This document shows, piece by piece, positions 26,748-37,543 of a DNA stretch of 64,000 bases. The position numbers were made by a program, and so were the translations under genes. Within the stretch, counting starts at the first letter, position 1; every line of letters starts with the position of its first letter. The DNA is from Alteromonas sp. BMJM2 (GTDB lineage: Bacteria > Pseudomonadota > Gammaproteobacteria > Enterobacterales > Alteromonadaceae). Under the pieces are notes generated by a model, which saw only the letters and a program-made list of their open reading frames with translations, was not told the origin of the DNA and did no database searches. The stretch lies in contig NZ_JAPVOT010000004.1 of the NCBI RefSeq assembly GCF_027257845.1, forward strand, positions 124,001 to 188,000, written 5' to 3'.

Positions 26748-27866
26748 ATGAAATTATCAACTGTTGTCACTGCACTTCAAAACGCTGTTTTTCAAAAACG
26801 TAGCGCATGCAGTAATAGTGCTCATAACAGCGCGGCTCAAAGCAGTACTTCTAATAATAGTGCTTCTTATAGTAGCACCGTGCACGGAAGCACCGCTCAT
26901 AGCAGCGCCATTAATAGAAGAAGTAAGCTTGGTGCTAGCACTCCCTTTTTAAGAATATTATCCGTGCTTACATTTATGGCACTGCCTGTGGCGTACGTAC
27001 ATGCAGCAAATACTGCAAATACTGTAGAGAATGCGGCGGAAAATACTGTAGAAAGCAGCTCTGTTAAAAAAACGGTGACGTCAAAAGAGTATCGCTACAA
27101 CGAACCCTACGTTGAGGCAGAGCAAGCTGCCGTTAACGAAAATAGCAAGCAAGAAAAAGGTAAAGGTGCACCTCCTACGCCAACTAAAGCCAATACTGAC
27201 AGTTTACCCGCCCAGCCTAGTGAGAATGATAGAGATGCTGAAGCTAGTGCCGTCTCTACAGGGAGCGTTTTGAATACCGCCCCGAGCGACTCAAAACAAG
27301 CTGCACGTATTCAGCTACATGCAAACGCACCAAAATCAACCGGCGATATCATCATTAGCAGTGTGAATGAGTTTTGGATTTACGACAGCTGGGTAAGACT
27401 TCAGCAAGATTTAGATTACGACGGCTATTTTTCTACGTTTTCAGTGGAATTTGATGCCGACACCATTTTTATCGATGCGCCTGTCTATGCCGTACTCTAT
27501 TTAGGTCAAAACGGCGTCTATGACGCAATCCATGTGTCATCAGAATTCTTTATTTATGGCGAGGATTCTAGCGACAGCTTTGTGATAGAAAGTACCTTAG
27601 TGTCTGGGTTTCCCGCTTACGATTACGACATTTTACTGGAACTGTACGATGCACAAACTGAACAGCTTGTGGCGTTTTCTGACGGCTACGACAATGCTGA
27701 GTTTGCTTTTGTCCCACTAGAAAGTGAGACAAACGAATATATTGTAGAAGAGACTGTGGTGATTGTTGAGGAGCATGGCGGCACGCTCAATTGGGCTGCA
27801 CTGCTGTTTATTATTGCCAGTTTGAGCTTGCGATGTGTAAGCGTTAAACACCCCCTTAAAAAGTGA
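26748..27866 (+). CDS. Secreted or surface protein with Ser/Asn-rich leader and GlyGly-CTERM-like tail
   Basis: 372 residues starting at ATG 26748 (AAGGA seven bases upstream). Residues about 15-60 are a low-complexity Ser/Asn/Ala/His region, followed by basic RRSK and a hydrophobic segment ending PVAYVHAA (about 68-90). This could be a signal peptide with a very long N-region. A polar, acidic linker follows (about 95-190), then a beta-rich domain (about 195-335). The C-terminus has GG-TLNW, a hydrophobic helix and a basic tail, like the GlyGly-CTERM sorting signal processed by rhombosortase. I do not recognise the central domain. It is monocistronic with a hairpin after it. Confidence 0.8.
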   Translation: MKLSTVVTALQNAVFQKRSACSNSAHNSAAQSSTSNNSASYSSTVHGSTAHSSAINRRSKLGASTPFLRILSVLTFMALPVAYVHAANTANTVENAAENTVESSSVKKTVTSKEYRYNEPYVEAEQAAVNENSKQEKGKGAPPTPTKANTDSLPAQPSENDRDAEASAVSTGSVLNTAPSDSKQAARIQLHANAPKSTGDIIISSVNEFWIYDSWVRLQQDLDYDGYFSTFSVEFDADTIFIDAPVYAVLYLGQNGVYDAIHVSSEFFIYGEDSSDSFVIESTLVSGFPAYDYDILLELYDAQTEQLVAFSDGYDNAEFAFVPLESETNEYIVEETVVIVEEHGGTLNWAALLFIIASLSLRCVSVKHPLKK

Positions 27867-28206
27867 ATAACTTTATTTGATACGCCTTTGGTTTTAGAAA
27901 CCAAAGGCGTGTTGACATAATAGGTGATGATTTAATAAGTCTGGATTTAACTCGTGTTTGTCGTGCACTGTTTATTCAAGTCATCATTAACCAAAAAGCA
28001 CTCAGCGTATAACCTTCTTATTTATAGCAGCCTGACACCCTCAAACAATTGACTGATTAAATACTCAATTAGTATAGAAAATATTACTCGGTCTTGAGTT
28101 ATCGCTGAAACGCGGTACTTTGTTTTTTGCACTTAGGTTATTTAGTAAATTTTTGATATCAGTGCCACACTGTAAAAACAATCTTTCAAAGAGTGATTAT
28201 AAGTGA
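27867..28206. other. Intergenic region before the solute-binding protein gene
   Basis: 340 bases. The first part holds the hairpin at 27882-27910. The rest is AT-rich and should contain the promoter of the downstream two-gene operon. No other element was recognised. Confidence 0.45.
27882..27910 (+). terminator. Probable terminator after the GlyGly-CTERM-like gene
   Basis: Perfect 13-bp stem ACGCCTTTGGTTT / AAACCAAAGGCGT with a 3-base loop, 16 bases past the stop. The following tail (GTTGAC) is not T-rich, so rho-independent action is uncertain. Confidence 0.55.
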
Positions 28207-29490
28207 ATGACTGCGAATAAAATTAAACACACTCCGGCTTTAGTTACTCGACGAAACGTTCTTAAAGGCGCACTCGCCCTTGGCATTACGGCCGGAGTTA
28301 CTCCGTTTGCCATTGGTAAGCCTAAACCCACGCTTAAGGTAATGGGAACCCACGTAACGCTTCAAGAAGCCATCAGGCAGCAGGCAATGGAAGATTTGGG
28401 TATCAATATTCAGTTTGAGCCCGGCGGCAGTGCAACCGTACTGCAAAAAGCATCGATGGACCCTACTTCTTTCGATTTGTACGAGCAATGGTCTAATAGT
28501 ATAGGCGTACTGTGGCGCGCAGGTGCTATTCAGCCTATTGAGAAAAAACGCATTGGGTATTGGGAAGAAATTAACAATCTGTCTAAAACAGGTAAGCTCA
28601 CCGCGAATGCGCGAATGGGAGCAGGAGATGCCCCTCATAAAATTTTAAATATTCAAAATGATGGCACTTTAGGTGCTAACTCTACTGATATAGTCAGCTT
28701 TCTGCCCTACGTACACAACGTCGATTCTTTTGGTTACGATAGAAGACGTTTACCTAAAGATATGCAGGGCGAAGCTGAAAGCTGGGGATGGCTACTAGAT
28801 AGCCGTTACTCGGGAAGCGTTGCTATTGTTAACGACCCCACTATTGGTCTTTTCGACTTAGCGTTAGCCGCTCAAGCTAAAGGCTTTGTGACATTCAACG
28901 ATGTGGGCGCCATGACCGAGCAAGAACTGGATAACTTGTTCAGCGTGTTAATTGAACTGATGCAGCTTAACCATTTTAACGGCTTTTGGACTTCCGTCCC
29001 GGAATCGGTACAGTTTATGAAAAGTGGCAGAGTGGCCATTGAAAGTATGTTTTCGCCTGCGGTTTCAGCACTCAACGGGCAAGATATACCAGTGACCTTT
29101 GCTGCGCCTAAAGAAGGGTATCGCGGATGGCATGGCGTGATGTGCCTCTCCTCTGCCTCTACAGGGCGCAGTAAAGACGTAGCCTATGAATATATGAACT
29201 GGTGGTTGTCGGGCTGGCCTGGCGCATTTATCGCAAGACAGGGGTACTATATTTCTAATCCTCAGCGTTCAGCGAAATATTTATCTAATGCTGAGTGGAA
29301 TTATTGGTATGAAGGTAAACCCGCGTCCTCTAACCTCACTGGAACAGATGGCAAAATAAGCGTTTTAAAAGGTGCACAGCGAAACGGTGGTAGCTACGAA
29401 AATCGCTTTAGTAATGTGGCAGTTTGGAATACAGTAATGCCTACTTATGAATACAGTCTACAAAAGTGGTATGAGTTTATTACCTCCTAG
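28207..29490 (+). CDS. Periplasmic solute-binding protein with Tat-type signal
   Basis: 427-residue protein of the family 1 extracellular solute-binding type (similar in layout to PotD-like proteins). A twin-arginine motif TRRNVLKG (14-21) precedes a hydrophobic stretch, so export in folded form is likely. The mature part starts near KPTLKVMGTHV. No permease or ATPase gene is adjacent. Instead, a hybrid histidine kinase starts 27 bases downstream on the same strand. The pair therefore suggests a co-receptor role, with ligand binding sensed by the kinase, rather than transport; this is inference. The ATG at 28207 has only a weak ribosome site. The ligand is unknown. Confidence 0.88.
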   Translation: MTANKIKHTPALVTRRNVLKGALALGITAGVTPFAIGKPKPTLKVMGTHVTLQEAIRQQAMEDLGINIQFEPGGSATVLQKASMDPTSFDLYEQWSNSIGVLWRAGAIQPIEKKRIGYWEEINNLSKTGKLTANARMGAGDAPHKILNIQNDGTLGANSTDIVSFLPYVHNVDSFGYDRRRLPKDMQGEAESWGWLLDSRYSGSVAIVNDPTIGLFDLALAAQAKGFVTFNDVGAMTEQELDNLFSVLIELMQLNHFNGFWTSVPESVQFMKSGRVAIESMFSPAVSALNGQDIPVTFAAPKEGYRGWHGVMCLSSASTGRSKDVAYEYMNWWLSGWPGAFIARQGYYISNPQRSAKYLSNAEWNYWYEGKPASSNLTGTDGKISVLKGAQRNGGSYENRFSNVAVWNTVMPTYEYSLQKWYEFITS

Positions 29491-29517
29491 TAAATAAAAA
29501 TAAGGCATTCGCGCTGC

Positions 29518-32232
29518 ATGCTATCCTCAATACGAACACAGCTTGTTATTGTTCTCGCTGCACTTATTGCTCTGATACTTTTTCAAAGTTATATCGCTCA
29601 TGAGAACCAAGTAGTATTAAATCGGGGGGTAGACTCTGCCAGCGCTGCAATTACTGCGGTAGGCACGGTAAAAGAACTAGAACGTGATGTAGTCGACCTA
29701 CAGCGAAATGTGCTGATCTTTAAAGAAAATGCTAGCTCATCAGCCATTACCCGTTTCACCCGTTTAATGGCTTCGATAGATGTAAAGCTCGACACGCTAG
29801 CGCAATCAAACATCGTGTATTCAGAATCCGATGAGAATCATGTGCTTACTCGAATGCATGAGCATCTCGATGCGTACAAGGACAACTTCACTCAAGTTGT
29901 TGATGCTCGAGCAAAGCGCGATAACTTAGTCTCTGAGGGCACCCTTGCCAACATTATTTCCTTACAAAACCTCACAACTCGGCTTGTAGAGCAAAGCGAA
30001 ATAAGCGTTACTACTTTTAATGAGATTAAAAACCAGCTTATTCTTGCCGAAAACGCCACCCTTAAATACCTGCAAAAACCAGATATCATTTTTGTTAACG
30101 CCTTTAACCAGGCACTGCGCCCGTTTGACTCAATTGTGAATAGAGAGAGTGATACCTCAGCTGAACGTATTACTGCAAGAGTGGATAGACTTAAAGCCGA
30201 CTTTTTAACCCTGACTCAAATTACTCAAGGAAATTTGTTTTTAGTTAATGTGGTGATGGCTGGCTCGGCGAGAGAGTTTCTGTACTTAAGCGGCGAGTTA
30301 GCAAATAACGTATCGGCACAGTCTGATGCTATCACTATGCAAACTTATGAACTTGCAGCAAGAACGCAGAAAAACGGTGAGCTATTTTCGTTAATCTCAA
30401 TTTTATTAGCCCTTATAGCCGCCATTTTTACCATGGTAAGAATACTTGGGCCTATTCAGTCTATTACCCGTGTTTTTAACAAGCTCTCTCAAGATGTGCA
30501 GATTGAAAATATTCCCGGTAGCAAACGCATTGATGAAATCGGCAAGCTGTCGAGAGCCGCTATGGTGTTTAGCGATAAGAACCGGCAAACCCAAAAGCTA
30601 CTAGAAGATGCACAAAATTTAAACGTTGAACAAGAGCGTCTTAATCACGAACTGAGAATATCAAAGCTTAAAGCGGAACAGGCCACCGCATCAAAAAGCA
30701 TCTTCTTAGCGAACATGAGCCATGAAATCCGTACTCCTATGAATGGCATTATTGGCTTAATAGAACTTGCTCAAAAGCAAACACTCAGCAATACGGTAAG
30801 AGACTACCTTGATAAAGCCGCCTATTCCGGTCAAATTCTACTGAGTGTGATAAACGATATTTTAGATTTTTCAAAAATTGAAGCGGGCGAATTAAAAATT
30901 GAAGAAGTGAATTTCTCCCTTCATTCACTGTTTGATAACTTAATTGCCGTAATAGCGCTTAGGGCGAAAGAGAAAAACCTTTCAGTTCGCTTTTCAGTCA
31001 ACCCTTCTCTGTATTCACAAATTGTTGGCGACCCTTTACGCATTGCTCAAATCATCATGAATATAGGTAATAATGCGGTTAAGTTCACTGAACAAGGGCG
31101 TATTGAAATAGAGTTTGACGGTGCGTTAAGTGATTCTGGTGACGTATTCAATCTGACTATACGAGTGTCTGATACTGGCATAGGAATGAGCCAAGCTCAG
31201 CTTGGCCGAATATTTAAACCCTTTACGCAAGCAGACGGCTCAACAAATAGAACCTATGGCGGTACGGGCTTAGGTTTGGCCATTGTGAGTCAACTTGTGG
31301 AACTTATGCACGGCGAATTACACGCCACATCAGACTTAGGTAAAGGCAGCGAATTTGTTATTACCCTTCCGCTTAAAGTGATTAATCGGCAGAAAGGCGT
31401 GTTGCATCAAACACCAGCGTTACCCAATGACAGTATGTATTTAACTGACTGCGCACTGCTACCTCAAGCTTATATTCAACATATTCAGCTTTCGTCACAG
31501 TCAATTGTGACGATTGAACAAGGGAAAGATAGGGCTGACCTACCTGCGCATATCCTTATTGATGTCCCCGACTTTGCTACCTTCAGGCAAAATTTAAGCT
31601 GGTTTAAAACGCTGGTTGAAGACGGCAAATCTGTGGGCCTAGTGATGGAGAGTGCGGGTAGTGCGCTACAAGCAAAATATGCATCCCTTTGGCACAATCC
31701 GCTCATTATGCACCCGTTTACACCGGTTCAATTTGAGCGATTTATTAAGCAGGTGATATCAAAAGACACATCTGAGGAATCTCAGATTGTAAAAGATAAA
31801 GAGAGTGAAGAGAAAAACGTATTCTTTGAAGGGCATGTTCTTCTAGTAGAGGATAACAATATCAATCAACTTGTGACGGGTGAAATGCTGAACAACGTAG
31901 GGCTAACCTTTGACGTGGCCGAAGATGGTAAACAAGCCGTTCGCAAAATTGAAAACTCTTCGGAATACGACCTTATCTTAATGGATGTTCAAATGCCTGT
32001 TATGGACGGTTACGAGGCTACCAAAGCACTTAGGGCGAGAGGCTTTACCGACATTATCATCATTGGCCTATCAGCCAATGCAATGGAAGAAGATAAGCAA
32101 CATGCCATTGATGCAGGAATGAATGACTATCTTACTAAGCCTATCAAACAAAAGGCGCTCACCGTGAAACTTGCGAAATTTCTCACGAAAGAAGCTTACG
32201 AGGGGAATAGCAAAAACCACTATCACATTTAA
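29518..32232 (+). CDS. Membrane hybrid sensor histidine kinase
   Basis: 904 residues. TM1 (about 8-25) and TM2 (about 288-310) flank a large helical periplasmic domain of about 260 residues, a TorS-like layout. A HAMP-like segment (about 312-365) and coiled coil lead to HisKA with H402 in NMSHEIRTPMNG. The HATPase domain has NAVKFTEQG, DTGIGM and GGTGLGLAI. A region at about 620-740 resembles a degenerate receiver without the phospho-Asp pattern. A real C-terminal receiver (about 765-885) has VEDNNIN, D823 in LILMDVQMPVMDG and TKPIK. It is cotranscribed with the solute-binding protein. No Hpt or output regulator is adjacent; the Hpt protein at 23919 is a candidate partner. Confidence 0.94.
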   Translation: MLSSIRTQLVIVLAALIALILFQSYIAHENQVVLNRGVDSASAAITAVGTVKELERDVVDLQRNVLIFKENASSSAITRFTRLMASIDVKLDTLAQSNIVYSESDENHVLTRMHEHLDAYKDNFTQVVDARAKRDNLVSEGTLANIISLQNLTTRLVEQSEISVTTFNEIKNQLILAENATLKYLQKPDIIFVNAFNQALRPFDSIVNRESDTSAERITARVDRLKADFLTLTQITQGNLFLVNVVMAGSAREFLYLSGELANNVSAQSDAITMQTYELAARTQKNGELFSLISILLALIAAIFTMVRILGPIQSITRVFNKLSQDVQIENIPGSKRIDEIGKLSRAAMVFSDKNRQTQKLLEDAQNLNVEQERLNHELRISKLKAEQATASKSIFLANMSHEIRTPMNGIIGLIELAQKQTLSNTVRDYLDKAAYSGQILLSVINDILDFSKIEAGELKIEEVNFSLHSLFDNLIAVIALRAKEKNLSVRFSVNPSLYSQIVGDPLRIAQIIMNIGNNAVKFTEQGRIEIEFDGALSDSGDVFNLTIRVSDTGIGMSQAQLGRIFKPFTQADGSTNRTYGGTGLGLAIVSQLVELMHGELHATSDLGKGSEFVITLPLKVINRQKGVLHQTPALPNDSMYLTDCALLPQAYIQHIQLSSQSIVTIEQGKDRADLPAHILIDVPDFATFRQNLSWFKTLVEDGKSVGLVMESAGSALQAKYASLWHNPLIMHPFTPVQFERFIKQVISKDTSEESQIVKDKESEEKNVFFEGHVLLVEDNNINQLVTGEMLNNVGLTFDVAEDGKQAVRKIENSSEYDLILMDVQMPVMDGYEATKALRARGFTDIIIIGLSANAMEEDKQHAIDAGMNDYLTKPIKQKALTVKLAKFLTKEAYEGNSKNHYHI

Positions 32233-32244
32233 ACTTTTATGTAT

Positions 32245-32292
32245 AAAAACGGGGCCGACTGTATACGTATAGCGTACAGTGACCCCGTTTTT
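32245..32292 (+). terminator. Terminator after the hybrid kinase gene
   Basis: Interrupted stem AAAAACGGGG...ACTGTA / TACAGT...CCCCGTTTTT with a T-run at its end, 13 bases past the stop. Strong. Confidence 0.85.
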
Positions 32293-32371
32293 TATGGCTT
32301 ATTTAGCATACTGACGAACACGAGTACTGAGCCTTTAAGGCAAAGGTAAACGTCGTATAGGCATTAAAGAG

Positions 32372-32394
32372 GCTAAGCCTTAAAAAGGCTTAGC
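32372..32394 (-). terminator. valS terminator
   Basis: Perfect 10-bp stem GCTAAGCCTT / AAGGCTTAGC with a 3-base loop, 53 bases past the valS stop. The minus-strand tail is CTCTTTAATG, only moderately T-rich. Confidence 0.6.
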
Positions 32395-32446
32395 GTTAAC
32401 AAACGTCGTTTAACTAACCTGAATATTCGTTAGCTGAATCATTCAC

Positions 32447-35221
32447 TTAGAGTGCGGCAATAGTATCGTACTGCTCTTTAAGCTTAGCCAGTGCCTTTTC
32501 ACCTTCGTCTAATTTTGCGCGCTCTTTTTCAATAACGGCTTCTGGTGCATTACTGACAAACTTTTCATTGCCCAGCTTTCCGCGAGTTCGAGACACGTCT
32601 TTTTCTACTTTCTCCATGGCTTTAGTGATACGAGCAAGTTCTGCATCTTTATCAATCAATCCTGCCATAGGAATAAGAATCTCCATCTCCCCCACTAACG
32701 CAGTAGCGCTCGCTGGCGCGGTATCGTCTTTGGTTAAGATAGTTACGCTCTCAAGTTTAGATAACTTGTCTAAGAAGCCTTTCGCAGCGTCTAAACGAAG
32801 CGCATCAGAATCACTGACATTCTTAAGCAGCGCGTTTAGCGGCTTATTCGGTGAAATATCCATTTCGCCTCGAATATTACGAATACCGACAATAAACTTC
32901 TTCACCCATTCAATATCAGCGAGAACCGTGTCGTCTTGCTTAGCGCTGTCTACTTCTGGGAACGGTTGCACCATGATGCTAGCGCCGTCTTCTATCTTAA
33001 GCGCACTTAAAGGCACTACACGCTGCCAAATAGTGTCAGTGATAAATGGCATAATTGGGTGCATTAAACGCAAAAGGCTTTCTAACACATTGATGAGCGT
33101 ATGACGGGTTCCGCGCTTTTCAGCTTCGCTACTCGCGTCGTTGCTTAGTACCGGCTTAGTCAATTCCAAATACCAGTCGCAGAACTGATTCCACGTAAAC
33201 TCGTAAATTGTTTGTGCTGCAATATCAAAACGGTAGTCAGACAATGCTTTTTCAAACTCAACGAGAGTTTGCTGAAACTTCGCCCAAATCCAACGATCGG
33301 CCAGACTGAGTACCATCTCGCCGCCGTTAACGCCAGTATCGTGCTCTTCTGTATTCATTAATACAAAACGTGACGCGTTCCAAATTTTATTACAGAAGTT
33401 GCGATAGCCTTCAACGCGAGACATATCAAAATTAATGTCACGGCTGGTAGATGCCATTGCAGCAAAGGTGAAACGAAGTGCATCTGTTCCGTAGGCATGA
33501 ATGCCGTCAGGGAACTGTTTGCGGGTGCGCTTCACAATTTTTTCTGCTAGCTGAGGCTGCATCATTCCGGCTGTGCGCTTTTCAACAAGCGACTCGAGGT
33601 CGATACCGTCAATCAGGTCGATAGGGTCAAGTACATTGCCTTTCGACTTCGACATTTTATCACCGCTCTCATCGCGAATAAGACCCGTGATATAGATGTC
33701 TTTGAACGGAATTTTGCCGGTAAACTTCTTAGTCATCATGATCATTCTGGCTACCCAGAAGAAAATAATGTCAAAGCCTGTTACCAATACTGAGGAAGGA
33801 ACAAACGTTTCTAAATCAGGGGTTTCTTTAGGCCATCCCATTGTTGCAAATGGCCATAATGCGCTTGAGAACCAGGTATCAAGTACATCGTTATCTTGTG
33901 AAAGCGTTACATCATTGCCAAGGCTGTGTTTTGCACGCACTTCTTCTTCTGTGCGCCCTACATATACCTTGCCGCTTTCGTCATACCATGCGGGAATTCT
34001 GTGTCCCCACCACAGCTGCCTAGAGATGCACCAGTCTTGGATGTTGTTCATCCACTGGAAGTAGGTTTTGTTCCAATTCTCTGGAACAAAACGAATCTCT
34101 CCACTTTCAACAGCGTCAATGGCTGGCTTAGCAAGTGACTCTACCGCTACATACCACTGGTCGGTAAGATACGGTTCGATAACCGCGCCGGTGCGATCCC
34201 CACGAGGCACTTTAAGTTTATGCGGTTCAATCTTAACCAATACACCTTGGCTGTCTAGGTCGGCAACAATTTGCTTGCGCGCATCGAAGCGATCTAAACC
34301 GCGATACGCCTCTGGCGCCTCTTCGTTAATTTTGGCATCGTCGGTTAAGATATTGATCATAAGTAAGTCGTGGCGCTTACCCATGTCATAGTCGTTGAAA
34401 TCGTGAGCCGGCGTTATTTTTACGCAACCGGTTCCAAATTCCATATCTACATAGTCATCAGCAATAATAGGAATTAAACGGCCCGTAATAGGCAGCTTAA
34501 TGTCTTTGCCGATAAAATCTTGATAACGCTCATCGTCAGGGTGAACGGCTACTGCGGTATCACCTAACATAGTTTCGGGACGAGTTGTGGCTACCACAAG
34601 CTCACCACTGCCATCGGCAAGAGGATAACGCATGTGCCACATATGGCCGTCTTCTTCTTCGTTTAGCACTTCTAAGTCAGAAACGGCGGTGTGAAGAACA
34701 GGGTCCCAATTAACTAAGCGTTTACCGCGATAGATAAGCCCTTCTTCGTGCAGTTTTACAAACACTTCGGTTACTGCTGTTGAAAGGTCATCGTCCATAG
34801 TAAAGACTTCGCGAGACCAGTCTGGCGAGGTGCCCAATCGACGCATTTGGCTAGTGATTGTGCCACCACTGTGTTCTTTCCATTCCCAGATCTTTTTAAT
34901 AAAGTCTTCTCGACCTAGATCGTGGCGAGTTTTGCCCTGAGCGTTTAGCTGGCGTTCAACCACCATTTGCGTAGCAATACCAGCGTGGTCGGTACCCACC
35001 TGCCATAGGGTATTGTCACCCTTCATGCGGTGATAGCGAGTAAGTGCATCCATAATGGTTTGCTGGAAACCATGACCCATGTGCAGGCTACCCGTCACGT
35101 TCGGTGGAGGAAGAAGAATACAATAGGGGTCGCCGCTACCAGATGCTTTAAATAAACCCGCCTCTTCCCATTTTTGGTAGCATTGCTGCTCAATAGACTG
35201 CGGTTCGAAGGTTTTATCCAT
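32447..35221 (-). CDS. valS: Valyl-tRNA synthetase
   Basis: 924-residue class Ia aminoacyl-tRNA synthetase charging tRNA-Val. The HIGH motif appears as [15 protein letters not shown] (about 36-50) and the KMSKS motif as [14 protein letters not shown] (about 535-548). The large editing (CP1) domain lies between them, including [15 protein letters not shown]. The anticodon-binding domain and the C-terminal coiled-coil arm ([16 protein letters not shown]) are complete. Length is usual for ValRS (E. coli 951). It lies downstream of pepA and holC on the same strand, a conserved order, 127 bases after holC. Confidence 0.98.
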   Translation of the reverse strand: MDKTFEPQSIEQQCYQKWEEAGLFKASGSGDPYCILLPPPNVTGSLHMGHGFQQTIMDALTRYHRMKGDNTLWQVGTDHAGIATQMVVERQLNAQGKTRHDLGREDFIKKIWEWKEHSGGTITSQMRRLGTSPDWSREVFTMDDDLSTAVTEVFVKLHEEGLIYRGKRLVNWDPVLHTAVSDLEVLNEEEDGHMWHMRYPLADGSGELVVATTRPETMLGDTAVAVHPDDERYQDFIGKDIKLPITGRLIPIIADDYVDMEFGTGCVKITPAHDFNDYDMGKRHDLLMINILTDDAKINEEAPEAYRGLDRFDARKQIVADLDSQGVLVKIEPHKLKVPRGDRTGAVIEPYLTDQWYVAVESLAKPAIDAVESGEIRFVPENWNKTYFQWMNNIQDWCISRQLWWGHRIPAWYDESGKVYVGRTEEEVRAKHSLGNDVTLSQDNDVLDTWFSSALWPFATMGWPKETPDLETFVPSSVLVTGFDIIFFWVARMIMMTKKFTGKIPFKDIYITGLIRDESGDKMSKSKGNVLDPIDLIDGIDLESLVEKRTAGMMQPQLAEKIVKRTRKQFPDGIHAYGTDALRFTFAAMASTSRDINFDMSRVEGYRNFCNKIWNASRFVLMNTEEHDTGVNGGEMVLSLADRWIWAKFQQTLVEFEKALSDYRFDIAAQTIYEFTWNQFCDWYLELTKPVLSNDASSEAEKRGTRHTLINVLESLLRLMHPIMPFITDTIWQRVVPLSALKIEDGASIMVQPFPEVDSAKQDDTVLADIEWVKKFIVGIRNIRGEMDISPNKPLNALLKNVSDSDALRLDAAKGFLDKLSKLESVTILTKDDTAPASATALVGEMEILIPMAGLIDKDAELARITKAMEKVEKDVSRTRGKLGNEKFVSNAPEAVIEKERAKLDEGEKALAKLKEQYDTIAAL

Positions 35222-35348
35222 TACTGACTCTCGTTTAAAAGCTGATGTAAAAAAGTTGACGACTGTAGGCGATTTTTGTTGTTTCGCTCAAATCTAGTCA
35301 TGCACTGTATAGATTTGCGTTGAATAAGCGGTATCAAGGTACGCCATG

Positions 35349-35771
35349 TCACACAGACTTAAACTGCATATTACATCCAGCTTGCTGATAGTTTTTGTAT
35401 CTCACCCGCGCTGCTTGCTTAGCATTTTCATCCACGGGCACAAAATCGATGATTTGGCGGTGATGGTTAGGCGATGACACCATCCCTGAACCCACGTTGA
35501 CCACCATTTGTCGTCTGGCAACCTGCTCAGGCTGCCAACATATTTCTACCGGCGTGCCCGCTTGCGGTCCCTCACCATAAAGGTTGTGAGGAACAAAACG
35601 GTTCGCCGGTAGTTGCCACAACAATTCATCAACTTCTTCTGCTTGTGCTTGTGTATCACACAGCACGCTAATTTTTTGTTTATTAGCAAACGCGTTAGCA
35701 ACGACTTCACTGGCTTTACCCGTTACGCCGTTATCGCTAGCACTGAGTTGATAAAAAATAACCTGTGGCAT
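35349..35771 (-). CDS. holC: DNA polymerase III chi subunit
   Basis: 140-residue clamp-loader accessory protein that bridges SSB and the psi subunit. The N-terminal VIFYQLS strand, the CDTQAQAEEVDELLWQ segment and the RFVPHNLYGEGP loop are diagnostic of HolC. Its ATG lies six bases after the pepA stop, so the two are cotranscribed; valS follows. Length is typical (E. coli 147). Confidence 0.94.
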   Translation of the reverse strand: MPQVIFYQLSASDNGVTGKASEVVANAFANKQKISVLCDTQAQAEEVDELLWQLPANRFVPHNLYGEGPQAGTPVEICWQPEQVARRQMVVNVGSGMVSSPNHHRQIIDFVPVDENAKQAARVRYKNYQQAGCNMQFKSV

Positions 35772-35777
35772 AGAAGA

Positions 35778-37283
35778 TTAATCCTCTAGCTTAATGTCGG
35801 CACGATTCATCAAGAATTGTGACAACATAGGTACTGGGCGTCCGGTTGCGCCCTTGTTCTTGCCACTGCGCCATGCTGTTCCTGCAATATCCAGGTGGGC
35901 CCAGTTGTACTTTTTCGTAAAGCGCGATAAGAAGCACCCAGCAGTAATACTGCCTGCAGGTCGTCCACCTAGGTTTGTCATATCAGCAAACGGGCTTTCT
36001 AGCTGCTCTTGGTAGTCATCCCATAGCGGCAGTCTCCACGCACGATCTGAACTTTGCTCAGAAGCATTTAACAGTTCGTGTGCAAGTGGGTTGTGCGTAC
36101 TCATGACCGCCGTAGCATGATGACCTAGCGCAATAATTGCCGCGCCTGTGAGCGTTGCCACATCAATGACTAACTCGGGCTCGTAACGCTCTACGTAGGT
36201 AAGCGCATCGCACAATACCAGCCTACCTTCTGCGTCGGTGTTAAGTACTTCAACGGTTTGTCCCGACATAGTAGTCAGTATGTCGCCAGGGCGATAGGCG
36301 TTGCCACTGGGCATATTTTCACAGCCAGCCAACACGCCAATAATGTTGATTGGCAAATTCAGCGCAGCAATGGTGTGCATGGTTCCCAATACACCGGCAG
36401 CGCCGCCCATGTCGTATTTCATTTCATCCATGGCTTCGCCTGGCTTAATTGAAATACCACCGGAATCAAAAGTAAGGCCTTTACCTACTAGTACAATAGG
36501 CGCTTGATCTGCAGGACCGCCGCGATGATGCATAATACTCATCATACTTTCATTTTCTGAACCGCGACCTACAGCCAAATACGCCTGCATGCCTAGTTCG
36601 GCCATTTGCGTTTCGTCCACTACTTCAGCCGTGACGCTGTCATAACGACTCGCGAGCTCTTGGGCTTGTTTCCACAAATAGTCTGGATTACAGATATTTG
36701 GCGGCATATTAGCCACGTCTTTGGTCACCTTTGCACCGCGAGAGATAGCTAGACCATGATCTACTGCGCGCTCACCTACTGTCAGTTCTCGACGTGTAGG
36801 CACATTGAACACGATTTTACGCAGTGGGCGGCGAGGCTCGCCTTTTTTGGTTTTTAACTGTAGAAAAGTGTAAAGAGAGTCTTCAGTAGCTTCTACTGCT
36901 TGACGCACTTTCCAGTAGGTATCACGACCTTTTACATGAAGCTCGGTTAAGAAGCACACCGCTTCCATTGAACCCGTTTCATTCAGTGTTTGAATTGTTT
37001 TAGCGATAATATTTTTGTACTGGCGCTCGTCTAGCTCTCGCTCTTTGCCACAACCGACAAGAAGCACACGCTCGCTTAATACGTTTGGTACGTTATGCAG
37101 TAGCAACATTTGCCCGGCTTTACCTTCAAGGTCGCCGCGGCGCAACAGATTGCTAATGTAGCCATTGCTAATTTCGTCAAGCTGCTCTGCTACTGCCGTT
37201 AATCGGCGTGGTTCAAAGACACCTACAACGATACAGGCACTACGTTGTTTTTCGGGGCTGCCACTTTTTACACTAAACTCCAC
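35778..37283 (-). CDS. pepA: Leucyl aminopeptidase PepA
   Basis: 501-residue M17 metallo-aminopeptidase releasing N-terminal residues from peptides; in E. coli it also binds DNA. The family signature [10 protein letters not shown] (about 347-356) and the metal-binding [15 protein letters not shown] region are intact. I choose GTG 37283 ([13 protein letters not shown]) as the start: GAGGT lies seven bases upstream, and the resulting length equals E. coli PepA (503) to within two residues. The longer frame has no ribosome site. It is divergent from lptF and is the first gene of pepA-holC-valS. Confidence 0.97.
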   Translation of the reverse strand: MEFSVKSGSPEKQRSACIVVGVFEPRRLTAVAEQLDEISNGYISNLLRRGDLEGKAGQMLLLHNVPNVLSERVLLVGCGKERELDERQYKNIIAKTIQTLNETGSMEAVCFLTELHVKGRDTYWKVRQAVEATEDSLYTFLQLKTKKGEPRRPLRKIVFNVPTRRELTVGERAVDHGLAISRGAKVTKDVANMPPNICNPDYLWKQAQELASRYDSVTAEVVDETQMAELGMQAYLAVGRGSENESMMSIMHHRGGPADQAPIVLVGKGLTFDSGGISIKPGEAMDEMKYDMGGAAGVLGTMHTIAALNLPINIIGVLAGCENMPSGNAYRPGDILTTMSGQTVEVLNTDAEGRLVLCDALTYVERYEPELVIDVATLTGAAIIALGHHATAVMSTHNPLAHELLNASEQSSDRAWRLPLWDDYQEQLESPFADMTNLGGRPAGSITAGCFLSRFTKKYNWAHLDIAGTAWRSGKNKGATGRPVPMLSQFLMNRADIKLED

Positions 37284-37543
37284 GATATTACCTCGCTTTT
37301 CGTCGTTTATAGTTTGCACGATGACTAAAATCACGTAACGTTTCGCGCTGCTTTATGTTTTAATACGCAGCATAACTTTTTAGTTCGCTGCAATTAACGC
37401 GTTTGCCCATAAATATAGGCCAATTTTGCGTCAAAACATCATGCAAACGGTTTATGATTGCAGGCAAAACTTGTAAAAACGGTAAGTTTAAACAAAATTG
37501 TGCTTTCTTTCACTAAAATTCCTAATTATCCGGGCAGACTGAG

